From: Lithospermum erythrorhizon
Taxonomy: Eukaryota; Streptophyta; Magnoliopsida; Boraginales; Boraginaceae
DNA length: 64,000 nucleotides
Direction: 5' to 3'
NCBI GenBank assembly: GCA_019722365.1
Contig: JADFUC010001889.1
Location: 1,674,001-1,738,000 of the forward strand
The notes beneath the pieces were generated by a model. It saw only the letters and a program-made list of their open reading frames with translations. It ran no database searches and was not told the DNA's origin. Shown in pieces: positions 22,600 through 34,994 of this stretch. Within the stretch, counting starts at the first letter, position 1. Each line of letters begins with the position of its first letter. Both the position numbers and the translations under genes were made by a program.

Positions 22600-25500
22600 T
22601 CAATCATAATTGATCTTAGGTGTATTCATGCTCCATGCATCTAAGCTCTCAATGGTCACAATTTCAGTCCCATTGTTGAATGCATAAAGATGAGCATCTT
22701 GTTTAATTGCCATGGTTGGATAAACTCTTGATAAAATGCATGTTTTTCCACCTTCTCCAAAACTTTCCACCACTGAATGATCAATCTGTGACATCAATGA
22801 AAAAATAAATATCATTAATCAAATGTTTATCAAGTTTTGATTAGTAGAAATGTGTGTTAATATATATGCTCACCAAACTCCTGAGAGAAAGCTTCTTATC
22901 AGCTAAATCGACGTCCATGAAGCCTGCAAATGAAGGTTTGTACAAACTTCCTGTCCTCAATGAAGAACTGCATTTGGGAAAAACAATCCGTATCAGATAC
23001 ATAAATCATCTGGATATTAAATAACCAAATACTCGATTTTTCGACTTAAAATAACTTATAGTTCCTTTATATTGGCGAGAATTGAACAAAATGTCTGGAT
23101 ACGTTTATTGTGAGTTTGTGACATTAAAAACCAAATAATACATTTTTACTACTTAAAATTCCCTTGTTGATTTTTTATATTGGTGAGAATCGAACACAAA
23201 ACTTTTAATGACTCCTAAAAGGGTCCTAACCGCTATCCCAATTTGTTGAACAAAAAGCTAGAAGACTTACCTTGATGCATCAGAGCACATGAGAATAACA
23301 TGCTTATTATCTTGAGCTTTAAAGATTCTGAAGAAAACTGGTGTATACTCTTCAAGTTTCTCTGAAGCCAATGTTAGGAGCCCGAATGGGCCGAGTCCTC
23401 CTTCAACCGTTGAACCTTTCTGGCTGCAGAGCTTTTGAGCATCATGCATATCCCAGCTTGGATCAAATGGCTCTGCTTTATCCAAGCTAGAGAAAGAGAA
23501 TGTTACTTCAACATCAGCCTGCAAAGTAATGAAAAGTCATCACGGTTTCTATACTAGTACTTCGTTCGTTTTTATTTGAATGGCCTATTGATATTGATAT
23601 ATAGGTCGTTTAAATAAGAACCCTTTGATATAATACAGAATTGAATAATCATATATATGTACATACTTGTGCTGCTGTAATTCCATTGACTTCAATATGA
23701 TCACCTTTGTTAAGCTTTTGACCGATTAGCTTCACTTTGCTTCCTCGAAGGGTATTTAATTCTTCAATAGGCCATTGTAACAATTGCTTCCCATTAGAGT
23801 CAAGCCACAAGGTACGTGGTATTGCCTGTCACAATTCATAAATTAAAATAAAACATTATAAGTTTGTTACATCTACTAAAATAGATTAAACTTATAATAA
23901 ATATTTGAAATGTCAATTCTGGATTAAATAATGATTATCATTACTTCAATAACGATCTAGCTTAAAAATGTTTTATATATTTCAAGATAAAGGGAGTAGC
24001 GCGAAACCTGAATACCGGACCATCCTTTGCTAACATCGTCAATGGGTGTATCGGACTCATTAGCCCAACCCCACAAGATCCTACGGTTCTTGCTTTCGTC
24101 GAAGAACGATTTCGATGCATAGAAGTTACCATAATCATACCTCAATCCCTTCCAGCCATCATCAGAAGTATTATCAGGAACATACCTATCTTTGTCATGA
24201 AAATAAGTACCAAGTGTGTAATAGTCATATCTTGTTGCATCAAGACTGTTTTTCAAGACATGAATAACATCATCTCCATTGGCTGAAGTATCCAATCCAA
24301 GTTTACCCCCCTTTTTAGAAACAGGGAAAAAATCAGGGCATTCCCAATTCCCAGTATGGGCTTTAGTATGCAAAGGGTGTTGAGCTTTGGTCCATTTCAT
24401 GAAGTCTTTGCTTCTGTATAGTAATGAGACTCCCCTCTGTCTCCTCCTACCTCCAATCAATATTCTCCAACGGCCATCAGGGCCTTTCCAGGCAGTCGTC
24501 GGGTCACGAAAGGCGGTCTTGTTTACGCCTATATCCGCAGTGATCAACGGGTTGTTGTCGGGTTTGATCCACTTTGTAAGATAGGGGTCAGAAAGGTTAG
24601 CAGGGATGGCATAGTTTTGTACTTGAGTTTGGTTCATGTCTATAATTCCTGTGTACAATATGATGGGTTTGTTACCAGGGAGGACTGTGGCTGACCCTGA
24701 CCAACATCCATATATATCAGAGGGTATTGATGGGGCAATTGCAGGCTCCAATTTTTTCCAATTGATTAAGTCTTTTGAGATGGAATGAGCCCAGACAATG
24801 TTACCCCAAACAGCTCCTATGGGGTTGTATTGGTAGAAGAGATGATATATGCCATTGAAATGCATTGGGCCTGGATTCAACAAAGCAATTCAATGCAACA
24901 CATCAAATGATGAAAAAATTATTTAATAGTCAATAATTGGTCAGCCAAATTAAAAAGAAGCCAAAAAACTAATTTAAGTAGGAGACATGCTTCTATTTTT
25001 TTTATACAAAATTTAAGAATGGCTTGAGTGTTGAGAGTGTAAGGTTAGTTGATTAAGCAAACTTTTAAGACGCATTTTATTGGGGTAACCATACATTGAT
25101 ATTGTAATCCTTAATTCACTTAGTTTAGTTACCATTATCTATTCAATTATATATGTAATGCATCATTACTCGAATATATATGGTGTATTATAGTGTACAA
25201 AAGAAAATCAGGTGTCCAAAATCGAAATTAACCATCATGCTTAAATACCATGTTTAACCACTAATTTGGAGTTGTAATATAATTAATGGAAAATAATTCA
25301 AATGAAATTTAATTTGGGAATCGTAAAAAAAAGAAGCAAAATGAGAATATTTGAAGACAGCAAAATACAAGTGATCTTACCATTTGGGTCTGATTGTCCG
25401 TACGGTTTCAGCATCCAAAAAGAACATGCAAAAAAGATACAATAATTAGTTTATAAAATTCATTGTCATTAAGATCAAATTATCAATTACCTCCTCATTG

Positions 25501-28320
25501 ATAGAACATGTTTAGTTGAGTTCTACCGACATATAACTCCAATTAGTAGAGAAAACAATTCCAAGTGAAAATATTACATCAAAAAGGTGAAAAATCTTCA
25601 GGCAAAACATACATTATCTCAAGGGTGGAACTGAAGTAGAACTAACACATAAGGGGGTAAAAATAGGTCCGTGAGGAACCCAAAAGTTCGATTCGATTCA
25701 CATTATTCGTTCGAAGAAGTTCGGCTCAGGCCTCGGTTCGATAGGGCAACATGAAACCGAATCTTAAAATCCAAGATTCAAGGACTGACCGAACTGCGAA
25801 ATAGTTCGATCCGGCCATTTGATCCATTATCACTTACATACGACGTGAAACCTACGCTGGAAACTTCATTAAAATACAACTTATCATCATCTATCTCATT
25901 TTCTTTCTATTTCATCTACTCTTCATCCATTCGATTCACCACTCAGAAGGTGTTCAAACGTTTACTCAATGGTTCGATTCGATTCGCAAAAGTCTGCCCA
26001 ATTCATGTGTTCAAACATATACTCCAAACGGGCAATTTTAAGATTCGAGACTTTCAAACGTTGCTCGAATCCCAGTTCGACACTTTCAAACGTATACTCA
26101 AACCCAAAGAAAGCTCAGATAGGCCTGCCTGCTTACGTACTCTAGGGTAAAATTTAAAACATTAACTACAATTTTGTTGTGAGGTAAGAAACATTTTAAA
26201 TATAGTTAATTTTCAAAATCTAACATGGCGGGTGCCCCCTTCCCCTATCTATTAAAACAGATATAAGTCTTGTGGTCCTATATTTTTGTTTCACTTTATT
26301 GAGGAGAAAGAATAATAATATCTAGAAATACATGCAGTCAAGTGTGACATTGCCATGCAAAAAATACAAAATTGGGTATAGTAGATGTAATTCTGCAAAT
26401 CCAGAGATCAGATGAACTTCAATTCTTGTGGTAAAGTATATTCATTATTATAACTCCTCCAAAAAAGAATAGGTTAAGATAATAGAACATAAAGAACTCC
26501 TGATAATACAAGACCTATACTAACAAGGCTACAACTGATCAGTTGATCCGATTGCAAATATCAATGTTTTCGCATGCATGTTTAAAATAATTTGAGTATA
26601 TTATTACTATCACTTGTTGATAAACCAACAACAATTTATTAATCGGAAATTCGGATTTATTATCTTGGTAAAGTTATATATTTCCCCTTCAAGAATGATT
26701 AAATAATTAGGATTTTATTGACCAATATGAGTACAATGGTTCCTTTTTATTTACCTTCTATATTTTTTAAATTGATTTTAATTTTGTCCTCCTTTGCTTA
26801 CGCATTAACTTTTTTTAATGCAAAAGTTTATTTTAATTAATAATAAAATAACATTTCATTTGAAAATAATGGTTACAAAAGGAGCTAGGTGCCTAGATTT
26901 AATTTATTGGTTAGGTCAACAATTCGACTTCATCATAATTTTATTATATAAACGGACGGTTTACGTCATTGCCATCATTAAACAAGATACTATTAAAAAT
27001 ACAGTTATTTCAATCTCCGCAATTTAGGTAACATCATGATTCAATCATTGTTTATCTATACCATATATAATGTCTAAACCTCTATCGACTACATGTCAAA
27101 CCAAATTAACGAATTCTATTTTACCTTCTAATAAAATATGTTGGTTTTTATTTACACAATAACTTTGTAACCGCCTAACATGATAACTTATCCATAATAA
27201 TAATGTTAATATGCATAAATAATGCATGTTAATTTATTTGTTTCTTGGTGAGTACCAGATTTATTTATGCTTTCAATCAACGGACGACGACATTATAAAA
27301 TCGATATTACATTTGTTGTAGAAACTTCACCGCCTGGCCGTAATCAATAAGCCTTTATCCCAAACCTTCATCCGACTCTTATTCAAACGCCAAAATACTA
27401 ATATACGTTATGATAATTCAATATTTTCACCAATTATGAAAAATTATACTATAAATATCGAAATAATTTGGGTATTGTGCTAGATTGTGCAAATACAACT
27501 ATTAGTTTGTATAAAATATAATAGGTTGAAAGGATAAAAAAACATTAAAAAATTTCAATTCAATTTAATTGGAAGGCTTGACTAACAAATTAAAAAAAAG
27601 TCAAATTTTATTCAAAGTGATTAGTATTTATAGAAGAACTTTATTATTCAAAAGTTTGACATATAAGTATTTGGTAAGTATCTAATATAATAATTTTTTT
27701 GATTGTAACTCAAAGTCTTAAAGATGAAGTATTAATGCTTTAATTTTCTATTTTATGGAGAGAAAATCTCAAATAAAGATCAGGGAACATATTAGAATAA
27801 TTTTAAACCAATAAAAAGTTTAAAGACAACATCAAGCCTTGAATTTTCTAAAGTACGGAGTATTTCCGTACTACCCCCATTCCTAAACTATCATCACTTT
27901 TGTTTTTTTAATTATCAAAATTAATACGTAAGTAATAAAAAAATTAATAAATGTATGTTTAAGTTCAAATTAAAACAAAAAAATCATCAAAAATCGCAGA
28001 ATTATAGGTATGGACCGAGTATATGGGTATTTCATTGAGTACACAAGTATACCAACTTTTCAAAATCGAAAAAAAAAAAAAAACCGAAACGGAAAATTAT
28101 TTATTTATTTACCATTGATCCAATTTTGCTCTGGTTGAAAGTGGTAGGCAGTTCTATGAACATGGTTGACATTGTTTGAAGGGATTGATTGCAGATGAGA
28201 ATACACTTTGTGAGAAGCTTCAACCACACCATTATTATTACAGTTGAATATGGTAAAAGTCAACAGAATGCACAATGTCACAAACCAAGATGAAAGATGT
28301 TTTCCGAAGATGACCAACAT
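22600..28320 (-). CDS. CWINV: Cell-wall invertase (GH32 beta-fructofuranosidase)
   Basis: Seven coding exons join in frame across GT-AG introns: 28320-28113, 25389-25381 (9 nt), 24870-24008, 23825-23667, 23518-23271, 22967-22874 and 22785-22600. The product is 588 aa. Residues 1-35 form a signal peptide (hydrophobic [14 protein letters not shown]). WINDPNGP puts the nucleophile at Asp70, RDP is at about 194-196, and WECPD at about 248-252 holds the acid/base Glu. Pro in WECPD marks the apoplastic class; vacuolar enzymes have Val. Several N-glycosylation sites (NQT, NLS, NKT, NTS, NES) fit secretion. The enzyme splits sucrose in the cell wall into glucose and fructose and so sets sink strength. 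A TATA box lies just upstream. Intron 1 is 2.7 kb and carries repeat debris. No frame breaks or missing catalytic residues were seen. Confidence 0.95.
23160..23245 (-). mobile_element. tRNA-like SINE fragment in invertase intron 5
   Basis: The minus strand reads TTGGGATAGCGGTTAGGA (A-box region) and, about 40 bp later, TGTTCGATTCTCACC (B-box region). A partial second copy of the B-box end (GTTCAATTCTCGCC) lies about 85 bp away at 23080-23095. Both are between exons 5 and 6 and do not touch splice sites. Confidence 0.4.
25381..25389 (-). other. CWINV: 9-nt mini-exon of the invertase gene
   Basis: ACCCAAATG is bounded by AG and GT on the minus strand. It completes Asp70 with the last G of exon 1 and supplies Pro, Asn and the first base of Gly in WINDPNGP. 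This tiny exon is a known hallmark of plant acid invertase genes. Skipping it would remove the catalytic nucleophile. Confidence 0.95.
25650..26135. repeat. TTCGATTCG-rich repeat inside invertase intron 1
   Basis: Dense short words (GTTCGATTCGATTC, GGTTCGAT, AAACGTATACTC) with interrupted symmetry mark a non-autonomous DNA transposon relic. No clean ends were found. The plus frame across 25845-26150 is an artefact of this composition. Confidence 0.4.
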
Positions 28321-28384
28321 TTTGAGGAAATAAAAAAGAGAATTAAGAAGATAAAAGTTTGTTTGCAGAAAGGATTTTAGTGCC

Positions 28385-28392
28385 TATTTATA
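28385..28392 (-). promoter_or_regulatory. CWINV: TATA box of the invertase gene
   Basis: TATAAATA on the minus strand in the context CCTCTATAAATAGGC, about 65 bp upstream of the ATG at 28320. Initiation about 30 bp downstream would give a leader of roughly 35-40 nt. Confidence 0.7.
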
Positions 28393-28754
28393 GAGGGAGG
28401 AGTTCGATGATCGTACAAACTCAATCTTCTACTAGGATAATATGGAATCTTTAGGGTCACATTACTAAATTTTAGGAGTCCATATAATTAGTAGATTTAA
28501 ATTAATTGATTTTCTTTTTCAAAGTTTGAAGTCAAATGTGTTTATACTTCCTCCAGTTTAAAAATATTATTTCGAATTTTGATGTTCACCTTTTAAGTTT
28601 GGATTTCAAGTATATTTGTATTTATTGTATAATATTTGATGAAATTATATGAAAAGTATGATTTGATTTTCTCAAATCAAATTAAGATTACAAAGTTAAA
28701 TAATTTGATCATTCAAAATGGACAATTTTTTGAAATATAAGTATTCTTATAATT

Positions 28755-28992
28755 CTCTCCTATCCCATTTATAAGTCACTTATGTTATTTTTATTTGATA
28801 ATACTAGCCTCATTTAATGTTATTAAATGGTTCAAATTATTCCTTATTTATTTATATTACTTACCTATTATATATTATACTAAAATAGAATAGAAATATA
28901 TCAACCTATTATGAAAAGATTTGATATTATTAAAAAGTGATATTGAGGGAAAAAGTGTCCAAAATAACTTAAGTGACAAATAAAAAGGATAA
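28755..28992. mobile_element. Stowaway-like MITE in the invertase promoter region
   Basis: The left end CTCTCCTATCCCATTTATAA and the right end (reverse complement, GATTTTATCCTTTTTATTTG) continue in parallel through AAGTCACTTATGTTATTTT / TGTCACTTAAGTTATTTT. CTCCCTCC-like termini of this kind are typical of Stowaway. It lies about 0.43-0.67 kb upstream of the invertase ATG. Confidence 0.5.
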
Positions 28993-29064
28993 AATCAAAA
29001 TATGTTAAGCGACTTATATGTAATATGTAGTTATATGATATTTATTTGCTGAAAATGTTAAATG

Positions 29065-29530
29065 CTAGTATTTTTAGGCTTCCACCTGGCCTGCCTGGGC
29101 CTTTGCCATTTGAACCGAACCGACCTCATTTGGCTCGGATTGACGAACCGAAACTGTCTCTGCTCCTATTTGCCCGATTAAATCGGTCTGGAATGGGTTC
29201 GGTTCGTTCCTGCTATTTTCGGGTTCCGCTCTGCCTGCTTTTTTCGTTATTTTCGGTTTTTCGTTTTTTTCTGCTTATTTTCGGTTTTTTTCCGTTATTT
29301 TCTTTTGCCTTGCTTCTCTGTTATTCGGTTATATATATATATATATATATAATATTTTTAATTTTTTTTAATTAAAATTCAATTTGGTTTCTAAGTTTTG
29401 CTTCAACCGAACCGACTTTTTTTCGGTTTTTTATTTTTCGAACCGAAATCGTCTCTGCTCCAATCGGTTCCTCCAATTTCGGTTATTTTCTGGCTCTTGC
29501 CGCCTGGCTTTGGCCTGGATTGTGATTACA
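29065..29530. repeat. CGGTTCGG/TTTTCGGTT-rich repeat with a TA microsatellite
   Basis: Repeated AACCGAACCGAC, TTCGGTTCG and TATTTTCGGTTTTT words flank a (TA)n tract at 29331-29351. CTGCC/GCCTGGC words recur at both ends (about 29080 and 29505). It has the look of a non-autonomous DNA transposon, but the class is not resolved. Confidence 0.45.
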
Positions 29531-29954
29531 GTTCTAAGATTTTCTTGCATGTAGCTTTATTACTTTGAGTACTATTTACTATTAAAATCATATTTTTTTT
29601 TATCCAAATTAAAGTTATAAGTGTTAGGTGAAGATACAAAAGTTATTAATTTTAATCATTGAAAAATTAAATAGAAGTCATTTTTGCAATGAATGATTTT
29701 CCCGTGAATTGACTATATATTTTTCTGATATACTGTTGTCTTCAAACCAAATTTGAGGGAAATCGTCCAAATTTGATCTGAAGTATAGCAAAAAGTACTT
29801 ACTTAATACAAAATAAATGTTTAAATATACTCCCGAATTGCAATTAAATCAATATTTAAAAGTTTATTTTTATCCTCTTAGATTTTGCGAGCTAGAGAGG
29901 GATCACGGATCAAAACCTTTAAAGAGAATATAATGTAATAAAATTATACTCCGA

Positions 29955-32386
29955 GTATAGTATACAGCCTCTTGGGTTTGGAGGACGAGCATGGTATTTG
30001 GAGGGAGGGGACGGACCAAGTTGTGGGGGAAGTTTTCCGTTATTTCGAGGATATCTTCAGGGGCAGTGCTGTTTGCTCTCCGGAGAAGACAACTCGATTA
30101 GTTGATAGTCGAGTAACCGAGGAGATGAATAGCCAATTAATCAGGGTTGTCACTAGTGAGGAAGTAAAGCGAGTTGTATTCAAGATGCCTCCTGACAAAT
30201 CACCTGGACCAGACGGAATGACGATACTTTTTTTTCAATCTTTTTGACATATTATCTCTGTTGACATTGTTAATGTTGTTGATAGCTTCTTTTTCAGTTC
30301 TAAGTTGCTTAAATCTATAAATCACAAGTCCCCCATGAGTATGAAGGATTTCCGTCCTATTAGTTTATGTAATATTGTGGCTAAAGTTATTGGGAGGGTC
30401 ATTACTAATAGATTGAAGGGGGTGCTAACTAGGATTATCTCGGAGATCCAAAGTGCCATTTTACAGGGTCGTATTATCTCCAATAATATTCTTATTTCTC
30501 ATGAACTTCTACATTATATGGATCAAGCAGGGGGGAGGTAAACATTCTTATATGTCCCTTAAGTTAGACATGAGTAAAGCTTATGACCGTGTGGAGTGGA
30601 GGTGTCTTCTGAAGCCGATTATGCTTAAACTTGGTTTTGGTTTCGCATTGCTGATTGGACGATGTGCCTTGTTTCTTCCGTGTCCTATAGTTTTTAGTAA
30701 ACGCGCCTCCACGGGCGCTCTTATTAGGCCGACAAGGGAACTGGCTGGGCGTGATCCTTGTCGCCTCATCTCTTTTAGGCTGCGTAGGCCTCATATACGC
30801 CTGGGTGGATGCTGGTGAGTGAAGGCATTAATGACGGCCAAAATCACAGTGAGTCTCTGAAATACTATATACTTTGGGTGCATTTAATTACTGCTTGCTC
30901 GTGTCACGATGGACGAGAAGGAGATAGTGTGAGAATTTCGAGAGAGAGCAGGAGTCAAGCCGGGCGTAAAATAAATTGAGAAAAGCTCGGCCGGGCTTTT
31001 GATTCGATAGTGTCGACGAGGCTAAGAGGGAGGTTCGGGCAATTTTGAAACGTAGGAGGCCGTGATCATGCAAATATTTGGGGTTTCTATCGCATATAGG
31101 CAGTCCAAGCAAAGAGGTGTTTGATTTCATCAAGGGTCGGGTCGAGGGAGAGATTATGAGATGGAAGCGGTAAAAGCCTTATCGCAAGTCGAAGGATGTT
31201 TTGACTGTCCGGCCACCTCAGCTATTCCTATTTTTGTTATGAACTGTTTCAAACTCTCGGTGGGTCTTATTGATAGCTTGAACGGTTCAATGGCAAAATT
31301 CTTTTGGGGCACGGTTAGGTTCAAGGATTCCTCGACTGCATTTAATCCAAGCTACGCTGCCAAGCAAGGATGTCGATTCTTAATTGACAAGAATCTCTTG
31401 TTCAATATTTTAGTGGGAGATATTTTCGGGGCCATCCTTTATGCAAGCAAACTGGGGCTAACGTCAGTTTGATGTCAGAAGTCTCTTTATAGGGGCGAAG
31501 TTCGCCAGCGGGTTCACGGCAAGTTGGCCATGAGTACATTGATATACGTGGGAAGAAACCGTGGGTGCCGCTGCATCACGGATTTTTATTTGAGAGGCAA
31601 GAAGTAATGGTTGTCAGCGCCACAAATCCACAAGCCGCATGGGCATCGGAACGAGGGAGGAGGCGGTTCGCGGTTACAGAGAAGATAGATCCGAGTCCCA
31701 ACATACCACTTAGCCTTCGAGGAGTATGGTGACAAACGGGGCGTAGCACCATACACGGTGTGGGAGTTATCTTACTTGCTCGGGTTACAAGAGTGCCTTG
31801 TTTTTACGGCTAAGAAACGGAGAATTAAGGGGAACGGCAAAGAGATGCAGTAGTAACAGGGGGAGTCAACAACTGAACGGCTGGAAGCTTGCTACCCCTG
31901 ATAAAGCTCTTCCTGTGGAAGTGTATACATAACATTTTGCCAACAAAGGAGAGGCTATCAGAAAAGGGTATTCTTGTTAAATTGTGTGGGCTATGTAACA
32001 AGGGATAAACCATCCATCACTCTTATTTTGGGTCGCGGAATTACTTGCAGGTGTCGCGTACGCATTGCTTCGGGACTCAATGATCACCGACAACCGGGCA
32101 CTCGCTCGTGATCAGCGGAGATGCTCAAAGCAAAATGTGATGAAGAAGCGGGTTGTGGCCGATATACCGCCCAATCTTATGCTAACGCGATACGTCAGGG
32201 CTCATCGATCAGCTGTGAGCCTATCGAGGCGAGACGCGCTTTTGATGCCCGAAGCTGGCTCAGACGCCCTTGCTAATTATGCTTTGTTTATTTTGTTCAT
32301 TCACTGCCATCAAACACTTCTTGTATCGCTTACCCTTTTGAATGTAATCATATGCTTTGAAACGAAAAAAAGTATAGTATATTAGT
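29955..32386 (+). pseudogene. 5'-truncated L1-like LINE remnant (RT, zf-RVT, RNase H pieces)
   Basis: Frame-broken pieces appear in the right order for plant LINE ORF2. They are: the pre-RT/RT entry with PPDKSPGPDGM (about 30180-30220); RT block DFRPISLCNIVAKVIGRVI (about 30347-30400); KLDMSKAYDRVEW (30560-30600); a degraded palm; MNCFKLSVGLIDSLNGSMAK (about 31240-31300); KQGCRFLIDKN (about 31360-31395); a zinc-binding RT domain with LFLWKCIHNILPTKERL and CGLCNK (about 31900-32005); and an RNase H end, DALANYAL (about 32260). Stops and frameshifts throughout mean it cannot encode a working enzyme. The endonuclease half is absent. The Cassandra element begins directly at its 3' side. Confidence 0.8.
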
Positions 32387-32689
32387 TGTAACGCCTCGCC
32401 CACAAGACCGGTCGGTACGTTGATTGAATTCCGATGGACCTACCACAAAACCACCACGAGTCTTTCCAAAGACGCTTTGTCCTCACTCACGTGTTCACCG
32501 AGAAACTTCCCAAGAGGCCACCCATCCCACAATTACCCCAGTCAAACACGCTAACATCGAGTTCTTATGATGAGCTCAAAAGAAGATGTATCTCGTGATA
32601 CGAAGAAGACTCAATCAAATCTTATCAAATATATCACACACAACACACACAAACACACACATTGCCAAATTTTTATGCCGGTGATTACA
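32387..32689 (-). repeat. 3' LTR of the Cassandra element
   Basis: 303 bp with the same termini as the 5' copy, and more diverged from the 5S pattern. On the minus strand it follows directly after the purine-rich tract. Confidence 0.8.
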
Positions 32690-32862
32690 ACCTCCCCCCA
32701 CTTAAATACTAACGCCCTTGGTTGAGCCACAACACATCCTGGGTGACCGTGACTCATCCGCGCTGAGATTCTAGAGGTGGCTCCACGGCCCTCTACAGAT
32801 GCCCCGCACTCATACCGCATAGCGCTTAGTTCTCATAGTTCGACGGCCCGCTCGATACCATT

Positions 32863-33168
32863 TGTAACGCCCGCCCGGCCACTCCGGTCGGGTACGTGAT
32901 TGAATTCGATGGACTCGGCCTCACAAACCACCACGAAGTCTTTTCCAAAGACGCTTTTGTCTCACTACATGTTTATCGAGAAAATTCTGCTGGTCACCCA
33001 TCCTAATAATTACCCCTGTGTCAAGACGCTTTAACATTGAGTTCTTATGAGACGAGCCCCAAAAGAAGACGATCTTGGTGATACGAGTAGTACCAATCAA
33101 ATCTTATCAAATATATCACACACCACACACACAAACACACATACAAATTTTTGCGGTCGGGTATTACA
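32863..33168 (-). repeat. 5' LTR of the Cassandra element
   Basis: 306 bp with TGTAA/TTACA termini. It aligns along its length to the partner at 32387-32689 through shared words such as TTGATTTGATAAGATT-like runs, AAGACGC/GCGTCTT and GTGTGTGTGT. Confidence 0.8.
32990..33062 (-). promoter_or_regulatory. 5S rRNA-like Pol III promoter region in the Cassandra LTR
   Basis: The minus strand reads CATAAGAACTC, ATGTTAAAGCGTCTTG and TTAGGATGGGTGACC in order. Plant 5S rRNA has CATCAGAACTCCGAAGTTAA, GCGTGCTTGGG and CTAGGATGGGTGACC at matching spacing. The last block, which contains part of the 5S internal control region, is best preserved. In known Cassandra elements this region drives Pol III transcription; activity here is not shown. 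Confidence 0.8.
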
Positions 33169-33725
33169 TACAAAACCTATTAGGAGATTCTACAACTATA
33201 AACACCGAAGATATAATTCCTCATTACAGAATGATCTTAATTTGCCCCCTTTTTTCATTTTATCAATGATTAGTTCATTAAAACAAATTATTCAAATAAT
33301 TTATTTCGGAGTAATTATTAATGGATGAAAATGGATAATTTTATAAACCCCACCTGTAAACTAATTTTTTATTTTTATTTTGAATCTGTTTATCGGGTGT
33401 AATCCAAATATCGCTGTCTCAAGTTATATAATGTACATCATTATCCATTTGCATAAAAGATAACCCATAAATCTTGATATTACGAAAAAATAACACACGG
33501 TTTATTTGGTCTCTATATACGATTCAAAGTTTCGCTTTATTATGGGCTGTGAATGATAAAAATAAGAAACACTTCAGAAACATTTAAGAAACAATGTAAA
33601 ATTTTGCTTGGAAACTCAAGATAAGTTTACACAGTCAAGAAATATTTTTTATTGAATATTCTATAATAAATATTGAGGATAATAAATTTATAAATAAAAT
33701 ATATTAATGTTACTCAAAGTTAATA
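33169..33725. other. AT-rich spacer, no gene seen
   Basis: Only AT-rich DNA with no recognisable coding or repeat unit between the Cassandra element and the Stowaway MITE. Confidence 0.4.
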
Positions 33726-34042
33726 CTCCCTCCTATCCTTAATATAAGTCATTTAACCAGTTTTTATTTTATTCATAATATAAAGTCGATTAACCTATTT
33801 TATATCATATGTTTCAAATATACCCTTAATTTATGAAATCAAATATTTCCCATAAGTTAATAAAGTTTCCAATTTTAAGATGATTATTTACTCTCTTCCA
33901 TTATAAAAGGTAAGTTATAAGAATAAAAAAGGAACATTTGAATAATTAATTATTATTAAATGAAGTATAAAATTATCAAATGTTCACTTTAAAAACAAGA
34001 AAAATAAGATAAACGACTTATATTAATAAGGATAGGAGGGAG
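33726..34042. mobile_element. Stowaway MITE
   Basis: Terminal inverted repeats of about 30 bp: CTCCCTCCTATCCTTAATAT on the left, and the same sequence inverted on the right (ATATTAATAAGGATAGGAGG then GAG). A TA precedes the left end, as expected for the TA target of Stowaway. The interior is AT-rich and non-coding. Confidence 0.75.
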
Positions 34043-34994
34043 ATAATAAAGCAATTTCAAAATAATATTATATTAATATCTTAAAATATTTAATTTTAAT
34101 ATATACCTTAAAATCTTAATTCCAAAGATATTTTTCAAATATTACAAAAGTCGATTATTATTAAGGTATTAGTGGGAAGAAACGAGAACCACGTATACTA
34201 ACGGGACCATTTCCGCATCGCTACACTTACAACACACAAACTCTTCAAATCAGATTTTGACTCCACCAATCTGCAAAACCGTTAATCGGGTAACTAATTC
34301 ACGCTAAATTGGGGTGGATCTAAAACGAGAACCACGTGTACACTATTTTTTCTTTTCCTTAATCTATGTACAAAGTGCTAAAACGACAACTAAAAAAAAT
34401 CGGAGGAAGTAAATAGTTTGAGACAAAAAAATTAGTTTAAATAATAACTTATATTGATATAGAGAGAATATAAACTTTTAAGACAACATCCAACGATGTG
34501 ACAAATTGATGGAACTCATCTGCTGGATTTAAGATGGGGCGATAATCAGAATCACAGGTTATTACAATATTCAATGTGACTCTCTATTACGCGACTCGTT
34601 ACAATTGAACTTTCAACTATATGAGTCAATCTAGTAAAATGGTCCTTTTGGGTACGCTTTTGAGAAAACTGTTTTAGATCCAATGGACGCATTGAGTTGT
34701 AATTAAAGTCCGGCAAGCTCATGAGACTCCTCAACTGGACCGTAGCACCTCGGCGCGATCACAAGGGAGTGATCACGCATAAATTCGATGATCAAGTTAG
34801 TATGTATATTTAGCGAAATGTGTACTATAAAATAGTAAAATTATAGTTAAAAAATAAGCGATTATGAGCGAGGTATTTATAGGCAAAGCATGCGGAGTCA
34901 CGGTAATTTCTTTCTCCCCGGATTGTGACACTGTCACCATCTTGATAGTCTTACTTCAATGGAGGCCCTATCCTTAACAAGCCCATTTCTGTAC

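Larger units (their letters stand above)
32387..33168 (-). mobile_element. Cassandra-type TRIM retrotransposon
   Basis: Read on the minus strand the element is complete: a 5' LTR (33168-32863, TGTAATAC...GCGTTACA), a primer-binding site TGGTATCGAGC two bases inside (32860-32850), about 160 bp of non-coding interior, a purine tract AGTGGGGGGAGG (about 32703-32692), and a 3' LTR (32689-32387). Both LTRs carry a 5S-rRNA-like stretch, the defining feature of Cassandra. The primer site matches initiator tRNA-Met complementarity (TGGTATCAGAGC) apart from one missing base. It encodes no protein and would need enzymes in trans. The two LTRs differ at many positions, so the copy is old or the sequence carries errors. 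No clear 5-bp target duplication was found. Confidence 0.85.

Noticed and set aside
24387..24584. 65-aa plus-strand frame
   Set aside because: Antisense shadow of invertase exon 3.
22600..28320. Vacuolar invertase or fructosyltransferase
   Set aside because: WECPD (not WECVD), a simple signal peptide instead of a long membrane-anchored propeptide, and WINDPNG all point to the cell-wall class.
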